Assembly (NCBI GenBank): GCA_019235595.1
Contig: JAFAKI010000364.1
Location: 1-18,661, forward strand
From: Mucilaginibacter sp.
GTDB lineage: Bacteria > Bacteroidota > Bacteroidia > Sphingobacteriales > Sphingobacteriaceae
DNA length: 18,661 nucleotides
Direction of reading: 5' to 3'
The notes under the pieces were generated by a model. The model had not been told where the DNA came from. It did not search any database and saw nothing but the letters and a program-made list of their open reading frames with translations. Below are positions 1 to 7,004 of the stretch, piece by piece. Numbering within the stretch: the stretch's first letter is position 1; the number at the start of each line of letters is the position of its first letter. The translations under genes were made by a program, and so were the position numbers.

Positions 1-390
1 ACAGCAAAACAAGCAATTACTGATGCGCAACAGTCTGCTGATGAAGAAACCAAAAGCAGCGCGGGGGATAAGTATGAAACCGGCAGAGAAATGATGCAAC
101 AGGAAACTGACCGGAACCAGACACAGCTAAATGAGGCAAACAAATTACTGGTCGCATTAAATCAGATAAATGTTGATGCTGTTTCATCTTCCGCAACGCC
201 GGGTAGCCTGATCATAACCGATAATGGAAAGTTCTATTTAGCTATCAGCGCGGGCGCGCTCACACTGAATGGCGAAGGTTACTTTGCTGTTTCGCCGGCG
301 TCGCCTATTGGTGGTAAATTGCTGGGAAGGAAAACGGGCGATGAGTTCAATCTGAATGGAAAACATTATAAAGTTAAGGAAGTCATTTAA
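1..390 (+). CDS. Small coiled-coil protein with GreA-like C-terminus (5' end outside window)
   Basis: The frame is open from base 1 to the TAA at 388-390, so at least 129 residues are present and the true start lies upstream; the ATG pair at 91-96 is probably internal. The visible N-terminal half is Gln/Glu/Lys-rich and helical (ADEETKSSAGDKYETGREM), as in a coiled coil. The C-terminal part (about residues 70-129) is beta-rich and contains FAVSPASPIGGKLLGRK followed by GDEF, which resembles the C-terminal FKBP-like domain of GreA/GreB (SPIGxxLLGxxxGD). Proteins of this look in Sphingobacteriaceae are, as I recall, often labelled '3-oxoacyl-ACP synthase'; nothing here resembles a ketosynthase, so I would not use that name. 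Role unknown; a link to RNA polymerase is only an inference from the GreA-like tail. Confidence 0.75.
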   Translation, partial: TAKQAITDAQQSADEETKSSAGDKYETGREMMQQETDRNQTQLNEANKLLVALNQINVDAVSSSATPGSLIITDNGKFYLAISAGALTLNGEGYFAVSPASPIGGKLLGRKTGDEFNLNGKHYKVKEVI

Positions 391-529
391 CCGTACATAT
401 CGTGCTAATGTTTCATGGTAATGACCAGCTAACCCAAAATCCGTGTTAATACGCAACAAATACCGTGAAAACACTGTGGATTTTATTGTGAGGAGGAGTT
501 AATTTTGATTATAAGCCTTGCAACAGGTC

Positions 530-931
530 ATGAAAAAACTTGTGTTTATTGACGATAGCCCACTGGACCATTTTATCCTTAAAAGGATATTGACTAAATA
601 TAAGCTCGATTATGACGTAATGTGCACAGCTAATGGGGCTGAAGTAATTAGTTTCCTGGATCAAAACAAAACGGACATTAACATACTACCCGATGTGATT
701 TTGGTCGACCTGTATATGCCCGGTTTTAATGGATGGGATTTTTTGGACAGGGTGCAATGTTTACATTCTTACCTGGCTAAGCCGTTAAGGATCTATATCC
801 TGTCGTCATCTGTCAGTCCAAGAGATATTAAACATGCCAGGCAATATTCTTGCGTACGTTCTTTTATTTTTAAGCCCATTACACGTGATGCGTTGGAAAA
901 ACATATTGACGAAGAATCGTCAGTTACTTAA
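530..931 (+). CDS. Single-domain response regulator (receiver only)
   Basis: A 133-residue CheY-like receiver with no output domain. Seen: acidic pair D8-D9, phospho-acceptor D60 in VDLYMPGFNGWDF, switch Ser at S92/S93 in the ILSSSV strand, and the conserved K115 in FKP. It should accept phosphate from a histidine kinase and signal by protein contact, in the cytoplasm. I chose ATG 530; a TTG at 518 is also in frame, but a stop lies at 512-514 and the MKKLVFIDD start fits the family. The GAGGAGGAG stretch at 490-498 is about 30 bases upstream, too far to act as its ribosome site. No kinase gene is adjacent. A paralogue with the same motif pattern lies at 16578-16997. Confidence 0.88.
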   Translation: MKKLVFIDDSPLDHFILKRILTKYKLDYDVMCTANGAEVISFLDQNKTDINILPDVILVDLYMPGFNGWDFLDRVQCLHSYLAKPLRIYILSSSVSPRDIKHARQYSCVRSFIFKPITRDALEKHIDEESSVT

Positions 932-1094
932 CTCACGAGTTTACTTAAAGTTTATATATCAAATAAAAGTTAGGTAAAATTAGTTTAAAAGAAATGGCAT
1001 GTCTCGCTCGTAATCAACCGTTAATGGTTAACAACCCTCATGCGAATGTTTATAAAATCTTGTTAAGACGAAGAAATTACGACCCTTAATGCAA

Positions 1095-1142
1095 TTTCAG
1101 GAATAAGAAAGTTGAAATTCGTTTGCTTTCTTATTCCTGAAA
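1095..1142. terminator. Perfect 17-bp inverted repeat between convergent genes, putative bidirectional terminator
   Basis: Left arm TTTCAGGAATAAGAAAG (1095-1111) and its exact complement at 1126-1142 enclose a 14-base loop. It sits between the stop of the response regulator (931) and the stop of the minus-strand bacilliredoxin (1172), about 30 bases past the latter. There is no clear T-run on either side, so it may be a weak terminator or a 3'-end stabilising hairpin. Confidence 0.6.
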
Positions 1143-1171
1143 CGCAGGTGGAAAAATCCGTTATAATCAGA

Positions 1172-1585
1172 TTAGCAATATTGTTCAAACGCACCGATCA
1201 GGTTGTCGGCAATCATTTGTGCCGGGCGGCCTTCAATTTGATGGCGCTCAATCATGTGAACCAGTTTGCCGTCTTTAAATAAAGCCATAGCTGGCGAAGA
1301 TGGCGGATAAGGCAACATATAATTACGTGCAGTGTCAACGGCATCTTTCTCCATACCGGCAAAAACAGTTACCAATTTATCGGGGTGCTTTGCATTTTGA
1401 GATGCAATTCTTGCAGCAGGGCGGGCATTAGCGGCGGCACAACCACAAACTGAATTCACCATCACAAATACGGTACCTTCGCTCTCAATAGCGTTTTTCA
1501 CAGCATCCGCATCTTTCAATTCTTCAAAACCTACTCTTGTCAGTTCTTCCCTCATTGGGGCAACCAGATATTCCGGGTACATCAT
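1172..1585 (-). CDS. BrxA/BrxB-family bacilliredoxin (YphP/YqiW type)
   Basis: A 137-residue cytoplasmic thioredoxin-fold protein, of full length for the family. Diagnostic signature: NSVCGCAAANARPA with the redox motif C47-G48-C49, then TVFAGM, PPSSPAMALF and the HxIEGRP segment, ending in a Cys at position 137. It aligns along its whole length with my memory of Bacillus subtilis YphP. In Firmicutes these proteins remove bacillithiol from S-bacillithiolated proteins; in Bacteroidota the thiol partner is not settled from sequence, so the specificity is inferred. The gene starts with two ATG codons (1583-1585 and 1580-1582); either may be used. It is a lone gene, convergent with the response regulator and divergent from the M23 peptidase gene. 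Confidence 0.92.
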   Translation of the reverse strand: MMYPEYLVAPMREELTRVGFEELKDADAVKNAIESEGTVFVMVNSVCGCAAANARPAARIASQNAKHPDKLVTVFAGMEKDAVDTARNYMLPYPPSSPAMALFKDGKLVHMIERHQIEGRPAQMIADNLIGAFEQYC

Positions 1586-1610
1586 CGCTTTTTAAAAATT
1601 AAATTTTTGG

Positions 1611-1618
1611 TAAAAGTA
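1611..1618 (-). promoter_or_regulatory. Candidate -7 element for the bacilliredoxin gene
   Basis: On the minus strand TACTTTTA matches the Bacteroidota TAnnTTTG box at all but the last base. It lies 25 bases before the start codon. No clear -33 TTG was found at the right distance. Confidence 0.3.
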
Positions 1619-1726
1619 CTAAATGATTTAAAAGTAAAATATTTCTGCTCAGAATAATAACATTTGTCTGACGAAACCCGTATAAAGACATAATTCTGAT
1701 TTTTGTTGTGAGGGAGATTGTTTTTG

Positions 1727-1761
1727 CGCACGGAAGTCAAAATAAATTGGCTTTATGTGCG
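1727..1761. promoter_or_regulatory. Imperfect hairpin upstream of the M23 peptidase gene
   Basis: CGCAC (1727-1731) pairs with GTGCG (1757-1761). After a small internal loop, AAGTCAA (1734-1740) pairs with TTGGCTT (1747-1753) with one G-U pair, leaving a 6-base loop. It ends 43 bases before the M23 start codon. It could be an operator or a 5'-leader fold; function unknown. Confidence 0.3.
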
Positions 1762-1804
1762 TCTATTGTCTTATATTCATGCCCTATAACCCCCTAACTA
1801 AGAT

Positions 1805-2683
1805 ATGAACCTGAAACTTACAAACTTCAGCACCATCATCATTGTCAACAAAAATCAGGAACAAACCCAGGCCATCCGGGTAAAAACCAAGCACCTGAAA
1901 AGAATTAAGCATTACATTGCCTCGGTAGTATTGGTGATCATCGCACTTGTCGGAACCATCGTCTACCTTAACTCAAAAGACAATGAAAGCGAGCAGGAAA
2001 AGCAAAAGCTTCTCACACAAATTGCTCAACTAAGAGGTAAAGTGACCAATGTAACAGCGTTGAACGATGCTGCTACTGCGTCGACTCATTCAGCTAACAG
2101 CTATATCCAATCCATACAAGGCAAACTCGAAAAGATCAATGATTATTTGAAAAGGAGAGGATTAAAAGGCTTTTCAACCAATTCTATTGGTGGAGACGGA
2201 AATGCAGAGGCCTCAAAACTAAGCGATAACGAGAAATACTCGTTATACGACGAATATATGAGCCGTTTGCTCAACAGCGTCGCCTTTACGCCAATGGGCT
2301 ATCCGCGGTTAAGCGCCATCACCTCTGCATTTGGTTACCGAAGCAATCCCTTTGATGGGGAAAATGCCGAGTTGCACCCTGGTATAGATTTCAGAGGGGC
2401 TAAAGGCGACCCGGTACACGTGACTGCCGACGGCAGCGTAGTATTTACCGGATGGAAAGGCGGATACGGTAATTGTATTATCGTACAGCATAAAAATGAT
2501 TTTCAGACCCTCTACGGGCACTTATCGCATATTGATGTAAGGGACGGACAATCCGTAAAAACAGGTGATGTGATTGGTAAGGTTGGTTCAACCGGCCGTT
2601 CAACAGGCACCCATTTACACTACGAAGTAAGAAAGAGCGGTAAACCTATCAACCCTGTCAAGTTTTTAACGTTAAATAATTGA
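1805..2683 (+). CDS. Membrane-anchored M23 (LytM) peptidoglycan endopeptidase
   Basis: A 292-residue protein with a short cytoplasmic N-terminus (1-35), one transmembrane helix (about 36-56), a charged coiled-coil stretch (about 58-120), and a C-terminal M23 domain (about 165-288). All catalytic residues are visible: zinc ligands H191 and D195 (HPGID), general base H239 (YGHL), and H270/H272 (THLHYE). It should therefore be active, cutting peptide cross-links of peptidoglycan from the periplasmic face of the inner membrane. The bactofilin gene follows 101 bases downstream on the same strand. Bactofilin-M23 pairing is an established cell-shape arrangement (for example Helicobacter CcmA with Csd peptidases), so a localised wall-trimming role is likely but inferred here. 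ATG 1805 precedes the basic segment and helix and gives the expected topology. Confidence 0.92.
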   Translation: MNLKLTNFSTIIIVNKNQEQTQAIRVKTKHLKRIKHYIASVVLVIIALVGTIVYLNSKDNESEQEKQKLLTQIAQLRGKVTNVTALNDAATASTHSANSYIQSIQGKLEKINDYLKRRGLKGFSTNSIGGDGNAEASKLSDNEKYSLYDEYMSRLLNSVAFTPMGYPRLSAITSAFGYRSNPFDGENAELHPGIDFRGAKGDPVHVTADGSVVFTGWKGGYGNCIIVQHKNDFQTLYGHLSHIDVRDGQSVKTGDVIGKVGSTGRSTGTHLHYEVRKSGKPINPVKFLTLNN

Positions 2684-2784
2684 TATAGCGGATCGGCGAT
2701 TAATTGATGCTAATTTAACGATAGCTTAATTAACTTGTTTGCGCCAACCGACGTATAAAAAACGAATAACGTATATTAATATAA

Positions 2785-3339
2785 ATGACCATGGCTATGT
2801 TTTCAAAAAAAAATAAAGTAGATCTGAGCCAACAAGTAATATCAACGCTAATCAGCGAAGGTTGTGTTTTTGAAGGGAACCTGAGAGCGCCTGCCAATGT
2901 GCGGATTGAAGGGCAGATACTGGGCGATGTAACCATCGATGAGGGGTTGATATTAGGCGAAAAAGGCGTGGTAAAGGGAAGCGTTATCACTAAAGAATTG
3001 ATTGTTTACGGTGTTATTCACGGGCATGTGAACACACATTCGTTGGAGATAAAAAACACAGGTCGCATCACCGGCGATATAAAAACACAAGTATTACAGG
3101 TTGAACCGGGTGGATCGCACAATGGTAAACTTTCCATGTCTCCTAACCACGACAATACTGCGCTAAGGAGTATGAAACCGGAGAATATTGCAGCCAATAA
3201 AAATGGCAAACCAGATAATGGTTCTGCCAATAAGGTCGTAAAACCGGAAGCAGCAAATGGCAACGGCGCAAAAGATGTAAAACCTGAAAGCGATACTGTA
3301 GAAAAGCACCCTGAAAAAGCAGAAGTGGCGACTGCCTGA
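2785..3339 (+). CDS. Bactofilin (polymerising cytoskeletal scaffold)
   Basis: A 184-residue protein. Residues about 20-118 form the bactofilin beta-helix, seen as regularly spaced hydrophobic/Gly turns (FEGNLRAPANVRIEGQILGD, then VVKGSVITKELIVYG, then GRITGDIKTQVLQVEPGG). The N-terminus MFSKKNK is short and polar, as in membrane-associated bactofilins. The tail (about 125-184) is low-complexity, Lys/Pro/Asn/Glu-rich, with four KP[ED] motifs at 131, 142, 153 and 166, an imperfect 11-residue repeat. Three in-frame ATGs occur in the first five codons (2785, 2791, 2797); the last would start directly at MFSKKNK. Bactofilins polymerise without nucleotide and localise wall enzymes; the M23 peptidase just upstream is the obvious client. 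No convincing promoter is visible in the 101-base gap, so co-transcription is possible. Confidence 0.92.
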   Translation: MTMAMFSKKNKVDLSQQVISTLISEGCVFEGNLRAPANVRIEGQILGDVTIDEGLILGEKGVVKGSVITKELIVYGVIHGHVNTHSLEIKNTGRITGDIKTQVLQVEPGGSHNGKLSMSPNHDNTALRSMKPENIAANKNGKPDNGSANKVVKPEAANGNGAKDVKPESDTVEKHPEKAEVATA

Positions 3340-3371
3340 TTTCATTAAGATATTTCTATTGCGTAACTTTG
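3340..3371 (+). promoter_or_regulatory. Bacteroidota-type promoter of ahcY
   Basis: TAACTTTG at 3364-3371 matches TAnnTTTG exactly. TTTC at 3340-3343 sits 20 bases upstream at the -33 position (consensus TTTG or TTG). Transcription would begin near 3377, giving a leader of under 20 bases before ATG 3394, too short for a riboswitch. Confidence 0.55.
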
Positions 3372-3393
3372 CAATTCAAAAATCTGAAATGAT

Positions 3394-4713
3394 ATGTCGT
3401 CATCTGTAGAAACTACTTACACCAAATACAAAGTAAAAGATTTATCGCTGGCCGAGTGGGGACGCAAGGAAATTGGCCTTGCCGAGGCAGAAATGCCGGG
3501 CTTAATGGCATTGCGTGCCGAGTATGGCCCATCTCAGCCTTTAAAAGGCGCCCGTATCGCAGGCTGTCTGCACATGACTATCCAGACTGCAGTTTTAATT
3601 GAAACCCTGCAGGCTTTAGGTGCAGAAGTTACCTGGTCATCATGCAATATTTTTTCAACCCAGGATCATGCAGCTGCAGCTATCGCTGCTGCCGGAACTT
3701 CGGTTTATGCCTGGAAAGGTATGAATGCCGAAGAGTTTGACTGGTGTATTGAGCAAACCTTGTTCTTTGGTGAAGATCGTCAGCCTTTAAACATGATTTT
3801 GGACGATGGTGGTGACCTGACCAATATAGTGCTGGATAAATATCCTGAGCTGATCGCCAATATCAAAGGTTTATCAGAAGAAACTACTACCGGTGTTCAC
3901 CGTTTGTATGAACGCATGAAGAACGGCACCCTGCCAATGCCTGCCATCAACGTAAACGACTCGGTTACCAAATCAAAATTTGATAATAAATACGGCTGCC
4001 GTGAATCGTTGGTTGACGCTATCCGTCGCGCTACAGACGTGATGCTTGCCGGTAAAGTAGCTGTTGTTTGCGGTTATGGTGATGTGGGCAAAGGTTCGGC
4101 AGAATCATTAAGCAGCGCTGGTGTTCGTGTAATCGTAACTGAGATCGACCCAATCTGTGCTTTACAGGCAGCTATGGAAGGTTACGAAGTAAAGAAACTT
4201 TCAAACGCCATCCCCGAAGCTGACATCGTGGTAACTGCAACCGGAAACTGCGATATCGTTCGCGAAAAGCATTTCCGCGCATTAAAAGATAAAGCCATTG
4301 TATGTAACATCGGCCACTTCGATAACGAAATCGATATGGCATGGTTGAATACTAACTACGGCGATACCAAGGTTGAAATTAAACCACAAGTGGATAAATA
4401 CACTATCAATGGTAAAGACCTGATCGTATTGGCTGAAGGCCGTCTGGTAAACTTGGGTTGCGCAACCGGTCACCCAAGCTTTGTGATGAGTAACTCGTTC
4501 ACTAACCAGACGCTTGCTCAATTAGAGCTTTGGCTACATGGTGATAAATACGAAAACAAAGTATACACCCTACCAAAACACCTGGACGAAAAAGTTGCCC
4601 GTTTACACCTGGCCAAAATCGGTGTGGAACTGGAAGAACTGGATCAGCACCAGGCTGACTATATCGGCGTAGCGGTGAATGGTCCGTTTAAACCAGAGTA
4701 CTACCGTTATTAA
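3394..4713 (+). CDS. ahcY: Adenosylhomocysteinase (S-adenosyl-L-homocysteine hydrolase)
   Basis: A full-length cytoplasmic enzyme of 439 residues that reversibly splits S-adenosylhomocysteine to adenosine and homocysteine, clearing the inhibitory product of methyl transfer. Visible landmarks: GCLHMTIQTAVLIETL near residue 57, SSCNIFSTQDHAAAA, DDGGDLTN, the substrate-site segment VNDSVTKSKFDNKYGCRES, the NAD-binding loop GYGDVGKG at 227-234, CNIGHFDNEID, LAEGRLVNLGCATGHPSFVMS, and the C-terminal KPEYYRY whose Lys and Tyr contact NAD of the partner subunit. No key residue is missing. The gene has its own upstream promoter and a strong terminator downstream, so it is probably monocistronic. Its richer GC and regular codon use contrast with the AT-rich gene that follows. 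Confidence 0.98.
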   Translation: MSSSVETTYTKYKVKDLSLAEWGRKEIGLAEAEMPGLMALRAEYGPSQPLKGARIAGCLHMTIQTAVLIETLQALGAEVTWSSCNIFSTQDHAAAAIAAAGTSVYAWKGMNAEEFDWCIEQTLFFGEDRQPLNMILDDGGDLTNIVLDKYPELIANIKGLSEETTTGVHRLYERMKNGTLPMPAINVNDSVTKSKFDNKYGCRESLVDAIRRATDVMLAGKVAVVCGYGDVGKGSAESLSSAGVRVIVTEIDPICALQAAMEGYEVKKLSNAIPEADIVVTATGNCDIVREKHFRALKDKAIVCNIGHFDNEIDMAWLNTNYGDTKVEIKPQVDKYTINGKDLIVLAEGRLVNLGCATGHPSFVMSNSFTNQTLAQLELWLHGDKYENKVYTLPKHLDEKVARLHLAKIGVELEELDQHQADYIGVAVNGPFKPEYYRY

Positions 4714-4717
4714 TGAG

Positions 4718-4745
4718 GTGAAAGGTTAAAGCTGAAAGGTTTTCC
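4718..4745. repeat. Imperfect 7-bp tandem repeat just after ahcY
   Basis: Starting five bases after the ahcY stop, the sequence reads as heptamers GTGAAAG, GTTAAAG, CTGAAAG and a decayed fourth unit. It lies between the stop codon and the terminator hairpin. Short-period repeats of other sequence lie just past the stops of gcvP and of the second response regulator. Confidence 0.45.
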
Positions 4746-4758
4746 TTTTGAATATATT

Positions 4759-4795
4759 AAAGGCACGGTCCCAAAACCGTGCCTTTATTGTTTTA
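4759..4795 (+). terminator. Rho-independent terminator of ahcY
   Basis: AAAGGCACGGT (4759-4769) and ACCGTGCCTTT (4776-4786) form a perfect 11-bp stem with a 6-base loop, followed by the T-rich ATTGTTTTA. It lies 45 bases past the ahcY stop. Confidence 0.85.
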
Positions 4796-4821
4796 GAAAA
4801 ATGTTAACTTGTTTATTATAA

Positions 4822-4836
4822 AGGAAAAATATATTG
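4822..4836 (+). promoter_or_regulatory. Ribosome site and TTG start that fix the 5' end of the orphan gene
   Basis: AGGAAA at 4822-4827 is a good Shine-Dalgarno match six bases before TTG 4834. A TAA in the same frame at 4819-4821 rules out any earlier start. The first in-frame ATG comes only about 40 codons later, so TTG is the best start. Confidence 0.55.
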
Positions 4837-5256
4837 AAAACTATAAAAGATCCGCACTTTAAAAAATTACATGAAACTAGTGAGTTTGTTGTAGGCAATG
4901 TTTTTGAATATGCTTATCTGATCAACAAAAAGAATCATAAAGAAATCTACATGGGAGGCTTCTGTGCGGGCGACCCCTCATGTGGACTTATCGAAGAAAA
5001 TAATAATTGGTGTGTAGTTGGCGGCGAAATTTTGAATGTTTGGAGTTCCGATAATGGACTTTTATCGATAGAAGATGAAGATTTAAACTGGGTTGTAGAT
5101 ATCAGACAGAAATCTTCTAATGAAGTGGAGTTATTAATTGATCCATGGAGTGATAAGGGCTCGGTATGGGAACTTAACATAAAAACTTTAGAAAGACACA
5201 AAATAAGAGATTATCTAATGGCTAATGAAGAATATACTGACGAGTTCGATTGGTAG
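4834..5256 (+). CDS. Hypothetical protein, AT-rich orphan with TTG start
   Basis: I do not recognise the family. The 140-residue product has no signal peptide or membrane helix. It is acidic (tail EEYTDEFDW) and rich in Trp/Asp/Asn, with predicted beta strands through the middle (YMGGFCAG, NWCVVGGEILNVW, LNWVVDIRQK, EVELLIDPW). This size, acidity and beta-rich make-up recall small immunity-type or SMI1/KNR4-like proteins, but no signature supports a name and no toxin gene is adjacent. Its base composition differs from its neighbours: bases 4861-4920 have 17 G/C of 60, while 4021-4080 inside ahcY have 31 of 60. Together with the TTG start this suggests later arrival by transfer. It is convergent with the next gene, with only 22 bases between the two stops. 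Confidence 0.65.
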   Translation: MKTIKDPHFKKLHETSEFVVGNVFEYAYLINKKNHKEIYMGGFCAGDPSCGLIEENNNWCVVGGEILNVWSSDNGLLSIEDEDLNWVVDIRQKSSNEVELLIDPWSDKGSVWELNIKTLERHKIRDYLMANEEYTDEFDW

Positions 5257-5278
5257 GTCAATACTTATTTGAAACTCT

Positions 5279-6043
5279 TCATTCAGTTGCTTTCACAAAT
5301 TCCCCATAACACCTTTTAATATAAATCATCACTTCATAATCGCTCATCGTGCGTACTGTTGCAGCCGACGGTTGGTATTTGTCCATAAAGTTTTGGAGGG
5401 AATCTCCTTTTAGATGAGTCAATTCAACCACTTTTGTTTTGGAAAATACCTGGTCAACATAATTGCTTTGTTCATCTCTAAGCAGTGTTTGCTGTAGCTT
5501 TGTTGTAGGTGATTTGCTTTTCCCAAGCCAATCAATAACCTGGAGCAGGTTAACACTAAGCAACGTCGCGGTGCTGTGGGTTGACGTGATGAAGTCATCG
5601 TAAGGTTTAATATAACTCGAATTGGGCATAAAAACATCTTTAAAGGCAGTGCCCTTGTAATTGAACACCGGCGCAAATTCTTTTCTTAGCTTGATTGAAT
5701 CAGTATTGGTAGGACGTTTGCCAATGATGACGACGCTTTTCAATGATGTCACAGTTTGTTCTAAATAGATGGGAATAGTGTCCGTTACCTTTTGCGAATA
5801 AATAAGGAAGTGAGATTTATATCCTACAAATGTGATTTTGATAGTATCGCCACGGCGAAGATTATAAACAGTAAACAGCCCTTTATCCGAAGTGAAAGTT
5901 GTCAGTTTCGGGGTAACGATAGTTGCATGTGGAATGGACTGCAAAGTATTGCGATCAAATACGCGGCCGCTTAATTGCTGGGCATAGAGCGCCGGGCAAA
6001 ATGCCATTAATCCAAATGCAATTACAAGTCTAAAACTCTTCAT
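5279..6043 (-). CDS. Secreted carboxypeptidase-regulatory-like domain protein
   Basis: A 254-residue protein with a clear Sec signal peptide (MKSFRLVIAFGLMAFCPALYAQQ, cut after about residue 21). Next comes a CarboxypepD_reg-like beta-sandwich (about 24-110: LSGRVFDRNTLQSIPHATI, then a TSDKGLFTVYNLRRGDTIKITFVGYK core), which in Bacteroidota is often the N-terminal part of TonB-dependent receptors. No plug or barrel follows; the remaining 145 residues are helical, without a motif I recognise. Such stand-alone proteins are common in Bacteroidota and are usually periplasmic or outer-membrane-linked; function unknown. It is the last of four minus-strand genes and starts 86 bases after the DUF5655 stop, so it may have its own promoter. 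Confidence 0.8.
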   Translation of the reverse strand: MKSFRLVIAFGLMAFCPALYAQQLSGRVFDRNTLQSIPHATIVTPKLTTFTSDKGLFTVYNLRRGDTIKITFVGYKSHFLIYSQKVTDTIPIYLEQTVTSLKSVVIIGKRPTNTDSIKLRKEFAPVFNYKGTAFKDVFMPNSSYIKPYDDFITSTHSTATLLSVNLLQVIDWLGKSKSPTTKLQQTLLRDEQSNYVDQVFSKTKVVELTHLKGDSLQNFMDKYQPSAATVRTMSDYEVMIYIKRCYGEFVKATE

Positions 6044-6129
6044 TACAATGAGCAGATCAGGTTTAGTATAAAAATAACGGATATTTTAGTTAAGGGCTAA
6101 TTTTTAACAAAACTTAACACATGCCCTAA

Positions 6130-6531
6130 TTATAACAGGTCGTACGACTGCTTTATCAATGCAAATACCAGTGGAGTAAGTTTATCCAAAGAAGTCAGCC
6201 GGATATGATTTTCATATTTCTTTGAATAAAGTGTGCTTTTTGTAACCATGGAGTCTTCCGGTAGTTTGGCGGAATAAAATTTAAGGTCCAGCAGGCCTTT
6301 CATCGGCTTGATCAAAAAGAAAGTCTGGTTGCGGACAAACACGATATAGTTTTTGGAGCAACTTATCGTTACGCCCTCCCAATCGGCAATTTCGGCGAGC
6401 AGTTTATCGACGGCTAACACAAGCTCCTCGCTCTGGCCCTTTAGTAAGTCGTCCAGGCTAACCCTGATGCAATAATGCATCTGGTTAGGTTTCTTTAACT
6501 CGCGCTCGCATTTTGGGCAGATCCAGCTCAT
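6130..6531 (-). CDS. DUF5655-family protein with N-terminal zinc ribbon
   Basis: A 133-residue cytoplasmic protein. The N-terminus carries a compact metal-binding motif, C5-x2-C8 ... H19-x-C21 (WICPKCERELKKPNQMHYC). This leads into a domain about 110 residues long that matches my memory of DUF5655 (SLDDLLKG, KNYIVFVRNQTFFLIKPMKGLLDLKFYS, YENHIRLTSLDKL, LIKQSYDLL). DUF5655 has no settled biochemical function. The start codon lies 20 bases past the stop of the secreted OB-like gene, suggesting one transcript, although one protein is exported and the other is cytoplasmic. Family assignment comes from pattern memory and should be checked by profile search. Confidence 0.75.
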   Translation of the reverse strand: MSWICPKCERELKKPNQMHYCIRVSLDDLLKGQSEELVLAVDKLLAEIADWEGVTISCSKNYIVFVRNQTFFLIKPMKGLLDLKFYSAKLPEDSMVTKSTLYSKKYENHIRLTSLDKLTPLVFALIKQSYDLL

Positions 6532-6551
6532 GCACGCAAAGATCGTTAATC

Positions 6552-6944
6552 TTAATGTAAAGAGGCTCTTTGTTCCGGCATGCTATCCTCCATAAAGGGT
6601 TTGATTTGCGCAGGATCCGAAATCTTAATAACAGGCTTGCCGTCGCTGCCTTTTGTAATAACGCCGGTTACACAGATGTCTTTTCCCTTATAGGGGGCAT
6701 TAAAATGTTTTGATTTGCTGTTACTTGTAGCTCTGCATACAATAGTAAGCAATTGGTTGGGCCGGTCGCCGCCGAGGTACAGAACAACTACGAATGCTTT
6801 CAAATCCTCATCATACACTTTTTCGCAGATGGTTACTTTTTGCCCAACGTGTTTTAATGCATCTTTTGCGGGGATGATAGTTTGAGCCTGTACACCAAAA
6901 GAAAACAGTGCCAGGGTTAATGTAATAAGGATAGTGAATTTCAT
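6552..6944 (-). CDS. Secreted small OB-fold-like protein
   Basis: A 130-residue protein with a Sec signal peptide (1-20, MKFTILITLTLALFSFGVQA). The mature part reads like a single beta-barrel: AKDALKHVGQKVTICEKVYD, then FVVVLYLGGDRPNQLLTIVC, then YKGKDICVTGVITKGSDGKP and VIKISDPAQIK. The pattern 'hVGkxVtvcgxV ... YkGkxvcVtGxI ... pxIxIxxpxQI' is that of the OB-like domains found in secreted Bacteroidota proteins, sometimes near nucleases. Three Cys (40, 70, 91) remain after cleavage, and a disulfide is possible. Ligand unknown. It follows the MORN gene by 60 bases and precedes the DUF5655 gene by 20 bases. Confidence 0.7.
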   Translation of the reverse strand: MKFTILITLTLALFSFGVQAQTIIPAKDALKHVGQKVTICEKVYDEDLKAFVVVLYLGGDRPNQLLTIVCRATSNSKSKHFNAPYKGKDICVTGVITKGSDGKPVIKISDPAQIKPFMEDSMPEQRASLH

Positions 6945-6980
6945 ACCTAAAGCTAAGTGATTAAATCACAGCTATATGTT

Positions 6981-6997
6981 AAATCTTGTTAAGATTT
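6981..6997. repeat. 7-bp inverted repeat in the MORN-to-OB gene gap
   Basis: AAATCTT (6981-6987) and AAGATTT (6991-6997) flank a 3-base loop. The element is eight bases past the MORN gene stop and 36 bases before the start of the OB-like gene (minus strand). It is too weak and AT-rich to call a terminator and could be an operator. Confidence 0.3.
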
Positions 6998-7004
6998 ATA
7001 CGGC

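Noticed and set aside
518..529. TTG start at 518 for the first response regulator
   Set aside because: It adds only four residues (MQQV) before the typical MKKLVFIDD opening and has no ribosome site at a useful distance; ATG 530 fits better.
4834..6043. Toxin-immunity pair made of the 140-residue orphan and its convergent neighbour
   Set aside because: The neighbour is a signal-peptide protein with a carboxypeptidase-regulatory-like domain and no toxin motif, and the genes are convergent rather than in one operon.
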